The notes under the pieces are model-generated. The model did not search any database and was not told the DNA's origin. It was given only the letters and a program-made list of their open reading frames with translations. Of a stretch of DNA of 56,713 nucleotides, positions 10,312-22,493 are shown piece after piece. Origin of the DNA: Nemertoderma westbladi (taxonomy: Eukaryota; Xenacoelomorpha; Nemertodermatida; Nemertodermatidae); contig JAUCBJ010002503.1 of the NCBI GenBank assembly GCA_032718475.1, positions 1-56,713 of the forward strand. The letters run 5' to 3'. Both the position numbers and the translations under genes were made by a program. Numbering within the stretch: position 1 is the stretch's first letter; the number at the start of each line of letters is the position of its first letter.

Positions 10312-11520
10312 AAAGATGATCTTTCTTATCGTCCTGTTTCTTCAGATAATTAACACCTGAAATCTTTATCCCATCTTGTTCAGTATGGGTGACTTTTACT
10401 GAGGAGATATTCTTTTTGCCATCGATTTTAATTTTTCCTTTCTTCAGGACCCCCCAAGTACTTGGCACAGTACGAGGTGCAGAACCTTGTATCACAAGCC
10501 TGTACATTGGTGGATGATCTCAGAGCAACCCAATACCTAGGTATTGTCGGCACAGCAAACTCATGACCACCAGCGGGATAAGTATGACGACCACCGATAA
10601 GATTACTATGTGCCAATCGATTACCCTGATCATCTAATCTAAGAGTTCCATCCTCATTTCTTTGAAAAAGGTTTATAGATTCAAAATCATCAAGGGCCTC
10701 ATCACTATACATTAGGATGGGTCAAATTTGACTTTTTTTCTGATTTCAATTTTTCCCTATTAGAAGTTTTTGTAGAACCAATTTTTAGGAGGATTGGTCA
10801 AAACAAAAGTTGATCAAACTAATTTTTTACCCCTGCACATTTAAATTTAACATTTTCAAAATCGCCTCAATTTAAAAATCCACAAAAAAGTTGTGAAAAA
10901 ATAATTCCAGTAACCATACCGCAATAGTGCACACAACTCCCTCACACGACGCCATGATTCCATTTCATCAAAACGTAATATGGTATCCGAAGCACTGGTT
11001 TGAAGCCTCTCCTCTCCCTCACAGACTTGTTCAAATCCCTTACGGAGAACAAGCTGAGAAGAGTTATAGTTCAAAACCGAGTTTATATATACATCAAACA
11101 TGAAATGAAGATAGGCTGGATCCTTGGAAGAAAACAGCCGCTGATCAAATGTCCTGATATGCATATGTTCCTGTAGAGATGCTATACCATAATTAGGACT
11201 ATTGAATGGTAGACCATACAAGAATGATGGAATGGCACCAACAACACTTCCATTAGCCTTCATGTACCAGAAATTCCTTGGAAATAGGAGTCCTTCAATG
11301 TACATAAGATGCAAATGGATGCCATGTGTACGTGAGGCAATATGGTACAGCACCTTATTAACATGGGCTGAACCTTTACCTCCATAACCATGACTATGAT
11401 TAAGTATCTGAAGGCCATTCTGATTGTTAAGAAGACAATGGGCAGATACCCTACCAATATCATAAATAGGTACAGTGGCACCAGTGGCCAATCCTACTAA
11501 TGGATATTCATCTAAATCCT
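10312..11520 (-). pseudogene. Helitron-like replicase/helicase N-terminal relic
   Basis: Two minus-strand frames in order: 10856-11491 (211 codons; EGLLFPRNFWYMKANGS, GAIPSFLYG, HMHIRTFDQRLFSSKDP) and 10428-10712 (94 codons; VPTIPRYWVALRSSTNVQ then SYCAKYLGG), continuing after a frameshift as LKKGKIKIDGKKN to about 10312. LFP followed by a D-x-R-x-F region, then a line with N-V-Q and Y-x-x-KY, resembles the Helitron N-terminal region ahead of the HUH Rep and Pif1 helicase domains. HUH and helicase motifs are not visible, so the assignment is moderate. A T-rich tract ending TTTTTAATAG just before 11520 could be a splice acceptor. The 3' part is cut off by LINE copy c. Confidence 0.4.
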
Positions 11521-12215
11521 ATTAAAAATACAAATATTGTTTACCTGCTAAAGTTAAATTTACACTAACTACATTATAATATTATATTTTAATAATTATT
11601 TTTAGCGATATGTCTTATAATGAGACGTTCTTGATGCTATTCCCGATCCACACTGATTCCAAAAAGTTTTTCAAGAACGGGATAGGGGTGGGGACATTTA
11701 TCGCCATCCTTGAGCCGGAGTACCGTGGGGGGTCGACGACACATCTTCCCGCGATAGTATCCTGGCTTAGTCCGGTGCACCTTAGGGCAGCCCCCATTTA
11801 CCCTGAGTGTCCCTCTAGATTGGATGAAGTCAGTAAATTGGCAGAACTGGTGGCTTTCTGCCTTGAAATCCCGAGACTGGCTTTATCCAGGGTTTGTGTT
11901 GTTGTTAATATTATTTCATATTTGTAAATAAAGATTAATAATAATTATTATTTTTGTAGATGAGTTTGTCAATTTCTACTACATATATTTTTATAACCAA
12001 ATTAAGCAGAATTGCTTTTATTAAATGAACAAAATTATTAAATTAAACTAAATTAATTTAACAAAATGCTCTGTAGACTATGTAATATTATTTTTTTTAA
12101 AAACTTGCAAACTATATGCCAAAGATATTTCTGTGACACAGAAACAGGCAAAGTTTAATTAACTACCCGACTGTCTACGAAATTCTGTCACCAGCGCCAC
12201 CATTTCGCCACATCC
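11521..12215. other. Spacer with one unrecognised ORF
   Basis: A 105-codon plus-strand frame at 11610-11927 (with GIGVGTFIAILEPEYRGG and LPAIVSWLSP) has slightly higher GC than its surroundings but no family I know. The remainder is AT-rich and empty. Confidence 0.3.
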
Positions 12216-12502
12216 AAAACTGAGACATTTATCTACTGGGAGGTCACACATTGAGTCTGAGACCGAAGAGACTCATTAAAACCGAGATGTTTCTCTACTG
12301 AGGGGTCACACGTTGAGTCCGAGACCGGAGAGACTTATTAAAACCGAGATGTTTCTCTACTGAGGGGTCACACGTTGAGTCCGAGACCGGAGAGACTCAT
12401 TAAAACCGAGATGTTTCTCTACTGAGGGCTCACACATTGAGTCCGAGACCGGAGAGACTCATTAAAACCGAGATATTTCTCTACTGAGGGGTCACACGTT
12501 TA
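12216..12502. repeat. 62-bp minisatellite, about 4.6 copies
   Basis: ACCGAGAT recurs at 12281, 12343, 12405 and 12467, exactly 62 bases apart, with an older variant at 12219. The unit runs through TTTCTCTACTGAGGGGTCAC and GAGACCGGAGAGACTCATT. The inner units are nearly identical and the outer units degrade. Confidence 0.9.
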
Positions 12503-13324
12503 ATTTTGGTTTACATTTTAATTTTCTATTTGATCATCTATTTAATTAATGTCGAACCCGTATTGCGGCCATTGATGTGTTTCCACTGTGGGGTGGGGAA
12601 TATTGGGTCAGCAATCGTAATAAATAATTAATATAAGTTTTTAAACAGAACTACACAAATATAAATAATAAGTAATAACATAAAGTACAGAATTTATGCT
12701 TTCACTGTGATAAGAACTAAACCTGTAAAACCATCTCACAACACTATTATATCCACCCATAAGTTTGTAAGAAACTGGTATGTTCCCTGCCCAGACATTG
12801 CTGGAGGTGGTAAAATTCCTTGTGTTATTCCAAATGTTATCTGGCCCTTTGAAGACCACTGAGCCATCAAAGGACACTTTCTTTCTCATAAACTTGTCTT
12901 CTGCAATTTTTTCCTGTCATCAGGAAACTAAGAATTACACCAACACGAACACAAACAAGTTGTTAAATTGAATTGCAATTTAAGCCAAGCCCCAACCTCA
13001 ATTTTCGATTCCAGTGCTAACTGCATTTCGCTATATCCCCCCTGTTTATTCATTATCGTCAGTATAGCCATTTTAGGTTTGTGTTGAAATTCCGTAGGAT
13101 AAATGGAATGATCATAAAACACAAGCATTTATGGAAGACGTTTAACTTGATGTACCTGTATAGTGCGAAGAACTGGTTTGATGTTCTTCAAACAAGCACT
13201 AAACTGTTTCTCTTTACCACAAAACTTAAATATGAATCCTAATTTCTGTTTTAATTATCCTACCCTACAATGCAGGGATTCTCAGATTTCACTTTTTAGA
13301 TAATCCTTAATATCGGGGCCATGG
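12503..13324. other. AT-rich spacer
   Basis: Minus-strand frames at 12641-12889 and 12928-13128 have no recognisable motif. Nothing else seen. Confidence 0.4.
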
Positions 13325-13430
13325 TCATGGACTCCTGTGTCAGAGCAGCTGTGGGTGATTGGCCCCATATCAGAAACTACTACTACACCTGCCCTGTGAA
13401 ATGGCAAACCAGGGTGCATAGGACAGAATG
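13325..13430 (+). mobile_element. Family-L LINE leader fragment (copy d)
   Basis: GGCCCCATATCAGAAAC and CCCTGTGAAATGGCAAACCA correspond to the leader of copy b around 6215-6285 (CCTCATATCTGACTCC, CCCTGTGAAATGGCAAACCA). Only the 5' leader is present, with moderate divergence, so it is an isolated fragment rather than a normal 5'-truncated insertion. Confidence 0.7.
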
Positions 13431-14759
13431 TAGTGGTAGGCCTACAGTTTGCTGTTTCTCTGACTGACCAAAGTGTAAGGTATTCAGGAATTTCAAAACC
13501 ACCATTTCCCAGTTTTTCAGTTACTGTAGGCTGCTATGACTGTCGAAGCCATGGCTGTCAGTATTTGTATAATAATTGCATACATACACATTATACAATA
13601 AAAGACCTACATTACATAACCTAGCAAAATGGCTTGCCATCTGATACTCAATAGCCGATGGCCATCCAGCTGTTACTATATTTTTATTATTTTATATTAT
13701 TTTTTTAGTTATTCTACCCTGTTTAATTAATCTATCTATGTAAAAATATTTTACTACTGATCTTTGGTGGATCATTCTATGTGCCGGTACATTATATTAT
13801 TTAGGTATCTATTATATTTTTTATGTATCTTTTACTAAATGTATATTTATTTGGTTTTTAATTTACTATGATTTGGATATTAAAAAAACTACATAGTGCA
13901 GTGGCCTATTCAAATTATAGATAATTATTATTGTAATACGGTTAAGAAAAGTGATCATTCTACTTTTCCAATTTAATTCCAAGGTATTAAATTATAGATA
14001 TAATTTAATATATTTATTAATTCAAATATCTCAAGAAATTGGAAATGACATAAATTCACTATTGTACATACCAGCCTGATAACAGCAGAAAATGATATGT
14101 AAATTATAAATGTCGTATATTATTTTAAATACTTATGAATATAATATATGATTATAATGATTATACAACAATAGTATGATGTATATATTTTTTATATTTT
14201 CTAACAGTATAGAAATAGAAACTGAAATGGAAATTGACTTCTAAGTAAAAATGCACTAAAACAGCCACCCCTGAAGCGAAATGAAATTAAAAGCAGCAGT
14301 GACTCTTTCCTTATGTGCAACGAATTGGGGTACAGTGGTTGTTTACCTACTATCTGTATTAATCTGCGATAACATAAAATGGAATTGAATTGAAATTGAA
14401 TTATTCTGCGATAACTATAAAATTTGAATCCATGCTAAATACTTTACTATGTAAACAATTAATAAATTAAAGTGTTAAAATTAAAGGAATTAGTATACAG
14501 TAGGCCTATTAATTAATAAAAATATAAACAGTAATTACATTCACAAATCAATACATTAACAATCAATGCATAATATTAGTCAGTTAGAGATGTTGAAAGC
14601 TGTCCTGCTCTAAATTGTAGTCTAAATTGTTTGTAGGTGTATATATACCTCCAGCCACATCTGATTATTATAAATGTACAAGTGCCAATAGAATAGAGAC
14701 ATAAATATATGTTTTGGGAGATTTAACTCCCATATTTAGTATTTCTAGAACGTTAAACA
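13431..14759. other. AT-rich spacer
   Basis: No gene or strong repeat. TAGGCCTA palindromes occur at 13437 and 14501. Confidence 0.5.
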
Positions 14760-15044
14760 TTGATAATTGATATATTGACAATGAATGATAATAAGTGTTG
14801 TCAGTGCAAGATTTATTTTGGGAAATGTGTAAGGTACTATTGCGCAAGGGCAGGCACGTCGTGTACGGCGTGCCTGCCAGCCTCAATTGGCATGTGCCAT
14901 AACCAGCCCGCGACAGCAGCTACTCCCATTAAACTGAAGATCGCCTCACTGATCGGACTGATAATGATTCTAATACTGATGATACTATTACACCTAAACT
15001 CGAATCGCAACTCGCATCGTAACGAAATCGAAGAACTAAAATAA
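14760..15044 (+). CDS. Cys-rich ORF with hydrophobic tail
   Basis: A 94-codon frame with eight cysteines near the N-terminus: NKCCQCKIYFGKCVRYYC, then GTSCTACLP and GMCHN. This CxC and CTxCLP pattern resembles a small Cys-rich module found at the ends of some animal transposon proteins (C-x-R-x-G-x-x-C-x-x-C-x-P). It is followed by about 20 hydrophobic residues (IASLIGLIMILILMILLHL), a plausible membrane segment, and a charged end (NRNSHRNEIEELK). GC content rises inside the ORF. It may be a transposon fragment or an orphan gene; the start is the first ATG and is not supported independently. Confidence 0.3.
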   Translation: MIIDILTMNDNKCCQCKIYFGKCVRYYCARAGTSCTACLPASIGMCHNQPATAATPIKLKIASLIGLIMILILMILLHLNSNRNSHRNEIEELK

Positions 15045-16856
15045 TTTATTAAATTTAATTAATGTAATGTAATGTATGTAATTGTATTATGAATAAATGT
15101 AAATGTAATTTATTTAATGTCATTTCATTATTATAACTACAATTATTATTATAGGGACCCTAACGATCTCCGAGATACCATACAGTTTATCCATTAAATT
15201 AAATATCCGATCATATAGTTAATGAGCACATAGTCAAAGATCAGATCTGTTAACTGAATTTCAGAACTACTCTGAATCTGCAACCAAGTTTCAGTTATAC
15301 TGGGAAGTAAACAGTAGTTTATCTGTACCTACTATGTATACAAGCAGAGGAGTATACGAATGGGATTGGGTTGCCTGGACTCGACTTAGACTGGGGAGTC
15401 ATTCGCTTCCAGTGAAACGTATGTAATGGAATAAAATCAACAAACAGAACAGACTATGTAAGTGCGGTATCAACGATGTATCCGAGAAACATATTGTTAT
15501 TGTCTTATTACACATATTGACATTGACATATACCGGGTGTTCCATAATTAGGTATTTCCGGGTTCCATACTCCTCCCCATTTGATATTTTAGTATTATTA
15601 ATAATTGAAATACCATATTTACTTACACTGTAATACCATCCTATATTTAGTTGAAACTCATTGATCAAATGTTGTGACTAATTATTAATTAATGTAGCTA
15701 GTGTTTTTAAGAACAAAATGTAGCCACCACAGGTGGAACTATATAAGAACAAAATGTAGCCAAGTCAGCCCAAGCTGATATAAGTAGAGCATTGAGTTCT
15801 GTTGTGGTGGCAATGGAGATGTAGAAGAAACCTGCAGTCCTCGAAAGCACGCCAACCCATTTGACACAGCTAGAGAAGGTACTGGAATATCCCAAGATGT
15901 AGAAGTTGCATGTTCCATTAGAGATAGTGATCCAATCAATCCCGTCAACGCCATCAATTATTTCTCGACGAGACTCACAGCTGTACAAGCCAACGACGCT
16001 GTTTGGTGATCCAGATTACCACCACCTGGCAATTCAGTCACTGTTGTCAAACAATATGATCTATGGAGGCGTCCAAATAACATTTGGAAAATGAGCAGAC
16101 AAACACAATAAAATATTTCATAGTTTACTCGCAACCCAATCATCAATCATTTTAGACTGATCTTCGTATTGAAATATTTCGAATAATTCATTATACGTTG
16201 ATAAAAAATAGGAATGAGACCCCCCATACTCACAACTTAATCACAATTAATTAAGTCACTGAAAGCATCAGTATGCTGATATGTGTATTTAAATTTATTT
16301 CACACATAGAACAACAATGTATTTCATTGTCACACGAGAATGGAAGACTGTCACCCTCGCTACCCAATCACAATTAACTCAAGCTTCTTTTACTGTTCAT
16401 TTGTTATCTGTGTTGAAATTAATAAATTTATTTATTATAATATTATATTAGTAGATTATTAATACATTTATTTCAGTAATTTCCATGTATTTCCATATCT
16501 TCTCTGTTCGTGATACGAACTCGCCACACTACATGGCTCACACCATACCAGCAGGGATTGCGATACTGTAGGGATGACTAACAATGAGTCATGGACTTCG
16601 CCCTGACACAGACTCTGAGATACTACCTATCGTGTAGATAGTAGTTAGCTAGTCAGTATACTCACTACAGGTCATACATACCATGCAGTCATGTGGCGCA
16701 CTGCAAGATAGACGTCCCAGCAATACATTGTTTGAACATGTGTGGTCACTCATCTGACAATATATTTGATATTATACGCCCGACACTATTCCGGCTCTAT
16801 CATCTATAATCGTGAAATCCATACATTCACCACCAAACAAACTCCTTTAGAACAGT
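15045..16856. other. Spacer with weak ORFs and a mariner-like end motif
   Basis: ATACCGGGTGTTCCATAATT at 15529-15548 resembles terminal repeats of Tc1/mariner or IS630-like elements, but no inverted partner is seen. Overlapping short frames at 15707-16094, on both strands, match nothing I recognise. GAACAAAATGTAGCCA occurs twice near 15711 and 15747. Confidence 0.35.
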
Positions 16857-16922
16857 GCGGAGTAAAGACCCTTGGAGTAAAGATAAACCCTTGGCTTCGC
16901 CTCTGGTATATCTTTACTCTGC
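16857..16922. repeat. Hairpin with GC-rich loop
   Basis: GGAGTAAAGATA pairs imperfectly with TATCTTTACTC around the loop CCCTTGGCTTCGCCTCTGG. The layout is like the larger hairpin at 29964-30099, whose loop is CCTGGGCTACGCCTCGGC. Confidence 0.65.
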
Positions 16923-17204
16923 GTGTAATATAACTTGTAAGATAACAAAAAAACCTGGTAATAAATATAGTTATGTAATTTCTTTAATTAATAGCTGGCA
17001 TTGCGGTCAATAAATAAACTAACTAAACATGTACTGGTACTGATGCAATCTAAGCATCAGAGCTCTCAAAGCCACTGCAATATGAAAATAATGATTGCTG
17101 ATGCAATCATCATGATTCACGCTTCACATCACGATTTCATGTGCTTGAGACCCGGATTCAGACGTGTATTGGACGTTAACAGATGTTATCCACCAGTTAG
17201 TTGA

Positions 17205-17718
17205 AAAGTCCCAGGTAAGCCTACTGGTGGTAGTGGATCAGCTGGTGGTGTTTACAGAGGAGGCACCGCTGGTGAACAAGACTTTGCCCATCAGTGTCAA
17301 CTTGTGCTGAGCTGTCAGAGCTACCATCGGGTCAAAAACATGATGTGGATTGTAGGGTCCGAGGGTAGCTCTTAACACACAACCTGTCTGGGTTTCAACC
17401 ACCCTGCCAAGAACCAGTTACCACCAAACTCGCTCTGATCACGGATATGCGCCTTGGGAGACCCTCGGTATCATAGAAAGAGCCCCTCCAGCTCCGGGCA
17501 GATATGTGGACTTTGAAGGCCGAGGCTGGCTGAATCATGGTGGTCCAGTAGCTGCAGGTCAGACCCTTCTGAAAGTCACAGAAGGGACCGCAACATACCT
17601 TGTGTGCAAACTTCACCCACCACAGAATAATGTTCTTCGTTGTGACTGAAAAGGCGGTTAACTTCATGGAGTCGCACACCTGCCAAATCAGAAACACCTT
17701 ATCGGTTGGCGAATCCAA
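17205..17718. other. GC-richer block, unrecognised repeat or gene fragment
   Basis: This block is clearly richer in GC than its surroundings. Its longest frame is on the minus strand (17395-17718, 107 codons; includes HKVCCGPFCDFQKG and SARSWRGSFYDTEGLPRR). Neither strand gave a family I recognise. It may be a relic of a repeat that was once transcribed or coding. Confidence 0.3.
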
Positions 17719-18004
17719 CAGGGAGAGAGAGAATCATTGATATAACCACAAAGTTTTATCTCACCCTCATACTCTGGGTTGACTACCTCTGGGTTGCAAC
17801 CGTGCTAGAGGACCCTGGAGAAATCCGTTTTTTGCTGAACAATGTGTAGGTGAATGTTGTATTGAGTATGGTAACTAAATAATTCTGGACTGGTATATCT
17901 CAAATATTCATATCAAACAAAAAATTAATATCAGCTCACAACTATTAATAATATAATAACAAATAATAATACAAAAATTTTAACAATAATTCATGTTTTT
18001 ATAT

Positions 18005-18300
18005 CATGAACATCGCACTACTTAGTGGTTGGTCCTCCATTATTTTGTATGACAGTTGGCAATACATGTAAAACATGGTCAATGTATTTTCGGCACCTTT
18101 CAAATGATAATGTATTGTTCCACAAAGATATTATCCCCCCTTCACAACTCTTCCTTATTGTTAGGTCTAGTGTGGCATCTCAGATTGTCCTTAAGCTCGT
18201 GCCAAACTAGTTCTATTGAATTTAAATCCATGCTTTTGGGGACCAGAACTCTTTCGAATAGTTTTTGCCCCATTCTTCTATATATCTGTTTCAGTTTCCT
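18005..18300 (-). pseudogene. Tc1/mariner-like transposase, C-terminal relic
   Basis: Read on the minus strand, the sequence gives MDLNSIELVWHELKDNLR, then a stop and a frameshift, then SFERCRKYIDHVLHVLP and VIQNNGGPTT. The LN-x-IE-x-x-W-x-ELK line is the signature around the third catalytic acid (the Glu of the DDE triad) in Tc1/mariner transposases, and C-x-KYI-x-H-x-x-x-V-x-P-x-VI is a familiar C-terminal continuation. At least one frameshift and one stop are present and the rest of the gene is missing. No terminal repeats were found beside it. Confidence 0.65.
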
Positions 18301-19327
18301 TGCTTTGTCACAGGGTGTTTGCTTAGTTGGAGTCGAAATAGGAAAGGAAAATATATTACAAAGGAAATTATATACCAGTATGGGCCTATTTGAAAAAAAT
18401 ACTTTTTCAAAAAATAATAGCTAACTTGCAAAAGCGCTAGCTAGCATGAAAATTGGTAGCTATTAATGTTTATAATTATAAATTAATTAAACAATGTATT
18501 ACACATAATAATAATTGGTACTACTTCGTCATGTTGACCGACACCCCTTTTTTTGTTAACATTAAAGTATATTATTAGTTACATAGTATAGTTACAGTAC
18601 ACATAATATTAGTTGTTGTACACTTTTCCTGGACAAAACAACACTCTGCTAATGATAGTCTATCTAAGAAAAGTGTTATTTTAGTCCTAGGACAAAACTA
18701 CACCTGTTGTTTTTCCGCTCCTGCCAGCTTATCAGCATGTCTGAAAGTATGACATGCAGACTGTATTACATCATTAGGTATGGTACTACATTGTTGTGCC
18801 TGCCTGTAGCAGTAGGCCTACTACAACAGTACTACCCCACTACACACATCCTGACAACTCGTATATAGGCCTACTCATGCAGTCATCTCAGCTACTCAGC
18901 ATCTACTGATCTAGGCCTATTTCTGTATTTGTCTTGCAATCTAGTGCAGCAGTAGTGTAGTTTGGTTCTCTTCAGCTCTTCGAGTTTCAGTCTATGCCTA
19001 CATTCAACATTGTAACGATTACTGGCAGACGGCAGACACGATAGTTACCGCTACTGGCTGACCAGTTAGTAGATGAAGGAAGGACTAAGGAAGTTTTGTT
19101 TTCATAGCACAGTAAGCAGTAAGGCATCCTGACATTACAGCATTAGCTAAACTTAGCTGGTCAGCGGGTTGTCATATGATACCAGGATACAGTAATACTG
19201 CTGTACAGTCTGACTGTCGTCATACTCATAGGCATAGTCCTCTATAGTAATACCGGTACCTGAACAGAACACCGTCAGACCGAACTGACTTGTACGTATC
19301 AACCATTCCTGCTATCAATATCTGAAT
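18301..19327. other. Spacer upstream of the recombinase gene
   Basis: AT-rich to 18700, then more mixed. TAGGCCTA palindromes cluster at 18813, 18866 and 18912. Any promoter for the recombinase frame at 19328 would be here, but none can be picked out. Confidence 0.4.
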
Positions 19328-20101
19328 ATGGACATTACTGGTACTGATGATATTTGTCCTGATCTCAATGTTCTTCAAAATATTATTGAATGCGATTCCG
19401 ACAGGCCTGTTTGTAACCTTGTCAGTTCAGGCAACTCTAATAAAGATGGGGAAGCTGGACCTTCCGACCTGCGACTTTCCCAAGATACCGACGCAGACGA
19501 CGAATATCTATTAGCAAATAGAAATATACATACGGTACAAGCAACTCGCCAGGCGGTATCCGCGTTCGAAAACTACCTGCACCTTGTGGGATGTACAACA
19601 TCAATTACGGATCTCCCAATGAGATTGCTGTCCATCCATTTTAATGGATTTATACGTAGATATAAAAAACGAAACGGCGACAAGTTAGAAACCACTACTC
19701 TAAGGAGCTACTACCATGGGCTCTTGAGGAAATTCAAGGACATGGGCCATGGGAATGTTTTACTACTTCCGGAATTTAGCCAAACTAAGGATGTCTATAT
19801 GACACCTTGAAAGGTGCAGGAAAGGGGAATTTGGAGAACTCGAGTGACTGTTTGGAGTCAAATGATTTTAAACTTTTGCGGGAGAAGGGATTAATCGGTA
19901 ATGGCGATCCTAAGGTTTTACGTAACACATTATTATACCTTGTTCTCGTAACTCAATTTGGATCTCGGCCCGGGATGGAAATGCGCCAGTTGCTAGTCGG
20001 CGATATCGTGAAACATTTTTTTACGGTCGAAGATACATATTATCTTACACTCACAGAGCGTTCTACAAAAACTCGCAAAGGAAACACATTACCCAGAAAG
20101 T

Positions 20102-20111
20102 ATGTTCTCAA
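20102..20111. repeat. Target-site duplication of LINE e, 3' side
   Basis: ATGTTCTCAA, identical to 23732-23741. Confidence 0.9.
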
Positions 20112-20150
20112 CTACTACTAGGATCGGCATGCTGCATTGCAGCTGCATTT

Positions 20151-22493
20151 TTAAGAATGCTGTGCCGGCTTGTCAACAAAATTGCACCGCCACAACTCCC
20201 TATCACCCATGACATTTGCTAGATCATCCGCATCTTTAAGGCCAGTGTCCTTTAAGATGCGTCTCAAGAAAGTCATGGGCTGTCCACCATGCTTATTCAC
20301 TCCATGAGGCTGCCAAAGTACAAGATTATGCACTGGCTGGTCCTCACGGCGAAAGCAATGTCCTGCAAAGCGGAGGTGATTTTGTTCTAGTGTCAAGCTT
20401 GGGGGAACCAATGAGACACCTCCAATGTTATATAGTGTCTGGTTGGAGATGTGTGCATTGTACTTGACACAATGAACCCGGCGTAGCATTCTTGTGAATG
20501 TGCCATCCAGAGATTTGGTGTCCTCAGCAGTTAGAGCCCAGCATGGACTCCCATAGAGGAGTACTGGAACTACTGCTGCTCTAAATAATCGGACCTTAAG
20601 TTTCCGATTAATTCTCGGTGACTTCCAAATCCTGGAAAGCCTATTCAAGGCTGCCCATGCCTTTCCCTTACGTATTCGAAGGTCCGCACCTGACTTCCGG
20701 ATCCATGATCCCAGGTAACAGAAGTCGTCCACATGCTCAAGCATACCATCCTTTGAGCTTATGCTCATCCGATCAGAGACTTGCTGAGGACTTTCAAAGT
20801 TAACTGTCAGAATTTTGGTCTTTCTGGAGTTAATAAAAAGACCAACACTAGAAGCAGCATGTTCTAATGAGCTGAGGAGCCGTTGGGCTCCCTCTAATGA
20901 TTCTGAGAGTACTCCTAAGTCATCAGCAAAGTCTAGATCAGTTAGGTACTTGGCAGGATTTCCTCGACTTCTGGAGCCAGTAGGTGGAGTTATCATCACC
21001 CCATCATCATTATGATCATCTAAGGACATGCGTAGAACATAGTCAACCACAATAATGAACAAGAATGGTGCAAGTGTGTCTCCTTGGAGGACGCCCCATA
21101 ACACTTCAAATGGTTCTGTGTCACCGTCAACAGTAGACACAAATGTTGTCGAACCATCGTATACTGATCTGATTGCTGCAATAATTTCATCAGGAATCCC
21201 ATATAATGAAAGTATGCTGAACATACGTGAGCGAGAGACTGAATCAAAGGCCTTGAAGAAGTCAACAAAGATAACAGCCAGATGCCTGTCTTTCTTTTTT
21301 GATAATTCTTCAATTATCCTTCTAAGTGCCAAAATGGGCTCCATGGTCCCACGACCTTTACGGAACCCATTCTGATTTCCACGGAGCAGTCTCTCAATGG
21401 GATCCCTGATGCGATTTAATAGAATCCTATTGTATAGCTTTGCAGCAATCGAGATCAATGAGATTCCCCGAAAAGAACCATAGAGTGTTAGGTTGCCCTT
21501 CTTGGGAACTGGCACCAACTTATTTGTTTTCATTTCTTGTGGGACTCTTGTTGTACGGTACATGTCTACTATGATGGGATAGATGAGCTTTAAACACTCA
21601 GGTATTTTAAAGACCTCAGGGGGAACACCATCTACTCCACTGGCACGATTGGTCTTAATGCTCTTTGCAGCAGCCTTCACTTCTGCAAAGGAGATATCGC
21701 CAATGGGAATATCTGGGAGTACAGACTCAGACACCTTTACTTCTATAAAGTTATCAGGCAATACCCTGTCATTATTGAGGAGCTTTTCAAAGTGGGCTTT
21801 CCAACCATTGAGGCGATCGGCTGGTGATTCAGCCTTAACCTTGGTGGTTGGTTGGCTTTTCCGCCCAGTAAGCAGATTGATCGATTTCCATGCCTGGGAT
21901 GATTGCCTGCTGTCGTCAGCATCATTGATGGCATCAACCTGTTGGTTTATTAGCTCCTGTAGATTAACAGAGTACTGCCTGTTCAGGGACCTAGATGCAG
22001 CCTTAACTGCATTCTTGGCCGCTGTAGTCTGTTTGAGTCGGGACTCTTTCTGCGCCTTATGAAGGTCATTTCGGCACTTCTGAATTTTGTTGTCAGTCCA
22101 GGGGGCCCTTTTCCTATTTCGAGGGTATACAGGAACTGTTTCTGCAGCTGCTAACTTAACTGCTTCTGTAAAGGCAGTATAGCCCTCACAGTGATCTGCC
22201 GCCTCAGAGGCAAGAGCCTCATACCTGTTGCTCAGCTGTAGTGTGAAGCTGGATCTCACACTTGGCTGTTGCAACAGAGAGGACCAGTCATGCCGTGGCA
22301 AGGCAGATTTCGTTGTTCTGCTAGCACGCAGACTAAGTCTTACCTTGGCCACAATAAGGCGGTGATCACTGGAGAAGGGTCGAAGTGTCCAGAGATCCAT
22401 TTCCAGAGATAAAATCCTGAAGATGGACAGAATTTCGGTTAACACTATTGCTATAGACCCAGGGCGATGTAGGTGATTGATGCAGACTTGCAT
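20151..22493 (-). CDS. LINE reverse transcriptase, intact 780-codon frame (copy e)
   Basis: The largest open frame in the window, encoding the polymerase that copies LINE RNA into the target. The N-terminus carries the last endonuclease motif (SSDHRLIVAK, residues 41-50). A basic, Gln-rich linker follows. The RT core spans roughly 280-560: GSFRGISLISIAAK at 339-352, motif A DFFKAFD at 411-417, motif B QGDTLAPF at 470-477, motif C FADD at 522-525 and RKTKILTVN at 557-565. The C-terminal region (FCYLGSWI at 591-598, then a stretch with C and H residues) ends DKPAQHS. All polymerase residues look intact, but the endonuclease upstream is damaged, so autonomous movement is doubtful. The listed ATG is internal to the original polyprotein. 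Confidence 0.85.
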   Translation of the reverse strand: MQVCINHLHRPGSIAIVLTEILSIFRILSLEMDLWTLRPFSSDHRLIVAKVRLSLRASRTTKSALPRHDWSSLLQQPSVRSSFTLQLSNRYEALASEAADHCEGYTAFTEAVKLAAAETVPVYPRNRKRAPWTDNKIQKCRNDLHKAQKESRLKQTTAAKNAVKAASRSLNRQYSVNLQELINQQVDAINDADDSRQSSQAWKSINLLTGRKSQPTTKVKAESPADRLNGWKAHFEKLLNNDRVLPDNFIEVKVSESVLPDIPIGDISFAEVKAAAKSIKTNRASGVDGVPPEVFKIPECLKLIYPIIVDMYRTTRVPQEMKTNKLVPVPKKGNLTLYGSFRGISLISIAAKLYNRILLNRIRDPIERLLRGNQNGFRKGRGTMEPILALRRIIEELSKKKDRHLAVIFVDFFKAFDSVSRSRMFSILSLYGIPDEIIAAIRSVYDGSTTFVSTVDGDTEPFEVLWGVLQGDTLAPFLFIIVVDYVLRMSLDDHNDDGVMITPPTGSRSRGNPAKYLTDLDFADDLGVLSESLEGAQRLLSSLEHAASSVGLFINSRKTKILTVNFESPQQVSDRMSISSKDGMLEHVDDFCYLGSWIRKSGADLRIRKGKAWAALNRLSRIWKSPRINRKLKVRLFRAAVVPVLLYGSPCWALTAEDTKSLDGTFTRMLRRVHCVKYNAHISNQTLYNIGGVSLVPPSLTLEQNHLRFAGHCFRREDQPVHNLVLWQPHGVNKHGGQPMTFLRRILKDTGLKDADDLANVMGDRELWRCNFVDKPAQHS

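Noticed and set aside
12216-12502. Possible CRISPR-like array (regular 62-bp repeats)
   Set aside because: Whole units repeat with no unique spacers; this is a minisatellite in an animal genome.
15529-15551. Mariner-like terminal repeat ACCGGGTGTTCCATAA
   Set aside because: No inverted partner or transposase nearby; kept only as a note in the spacer entry.
20618-22062. Several plus-strand ORFs of 60-159 codons
   Set aside because: They are antisense shadows of the LINE copy e reverse transcriptase; the same shadows recur opposite copies b and g.
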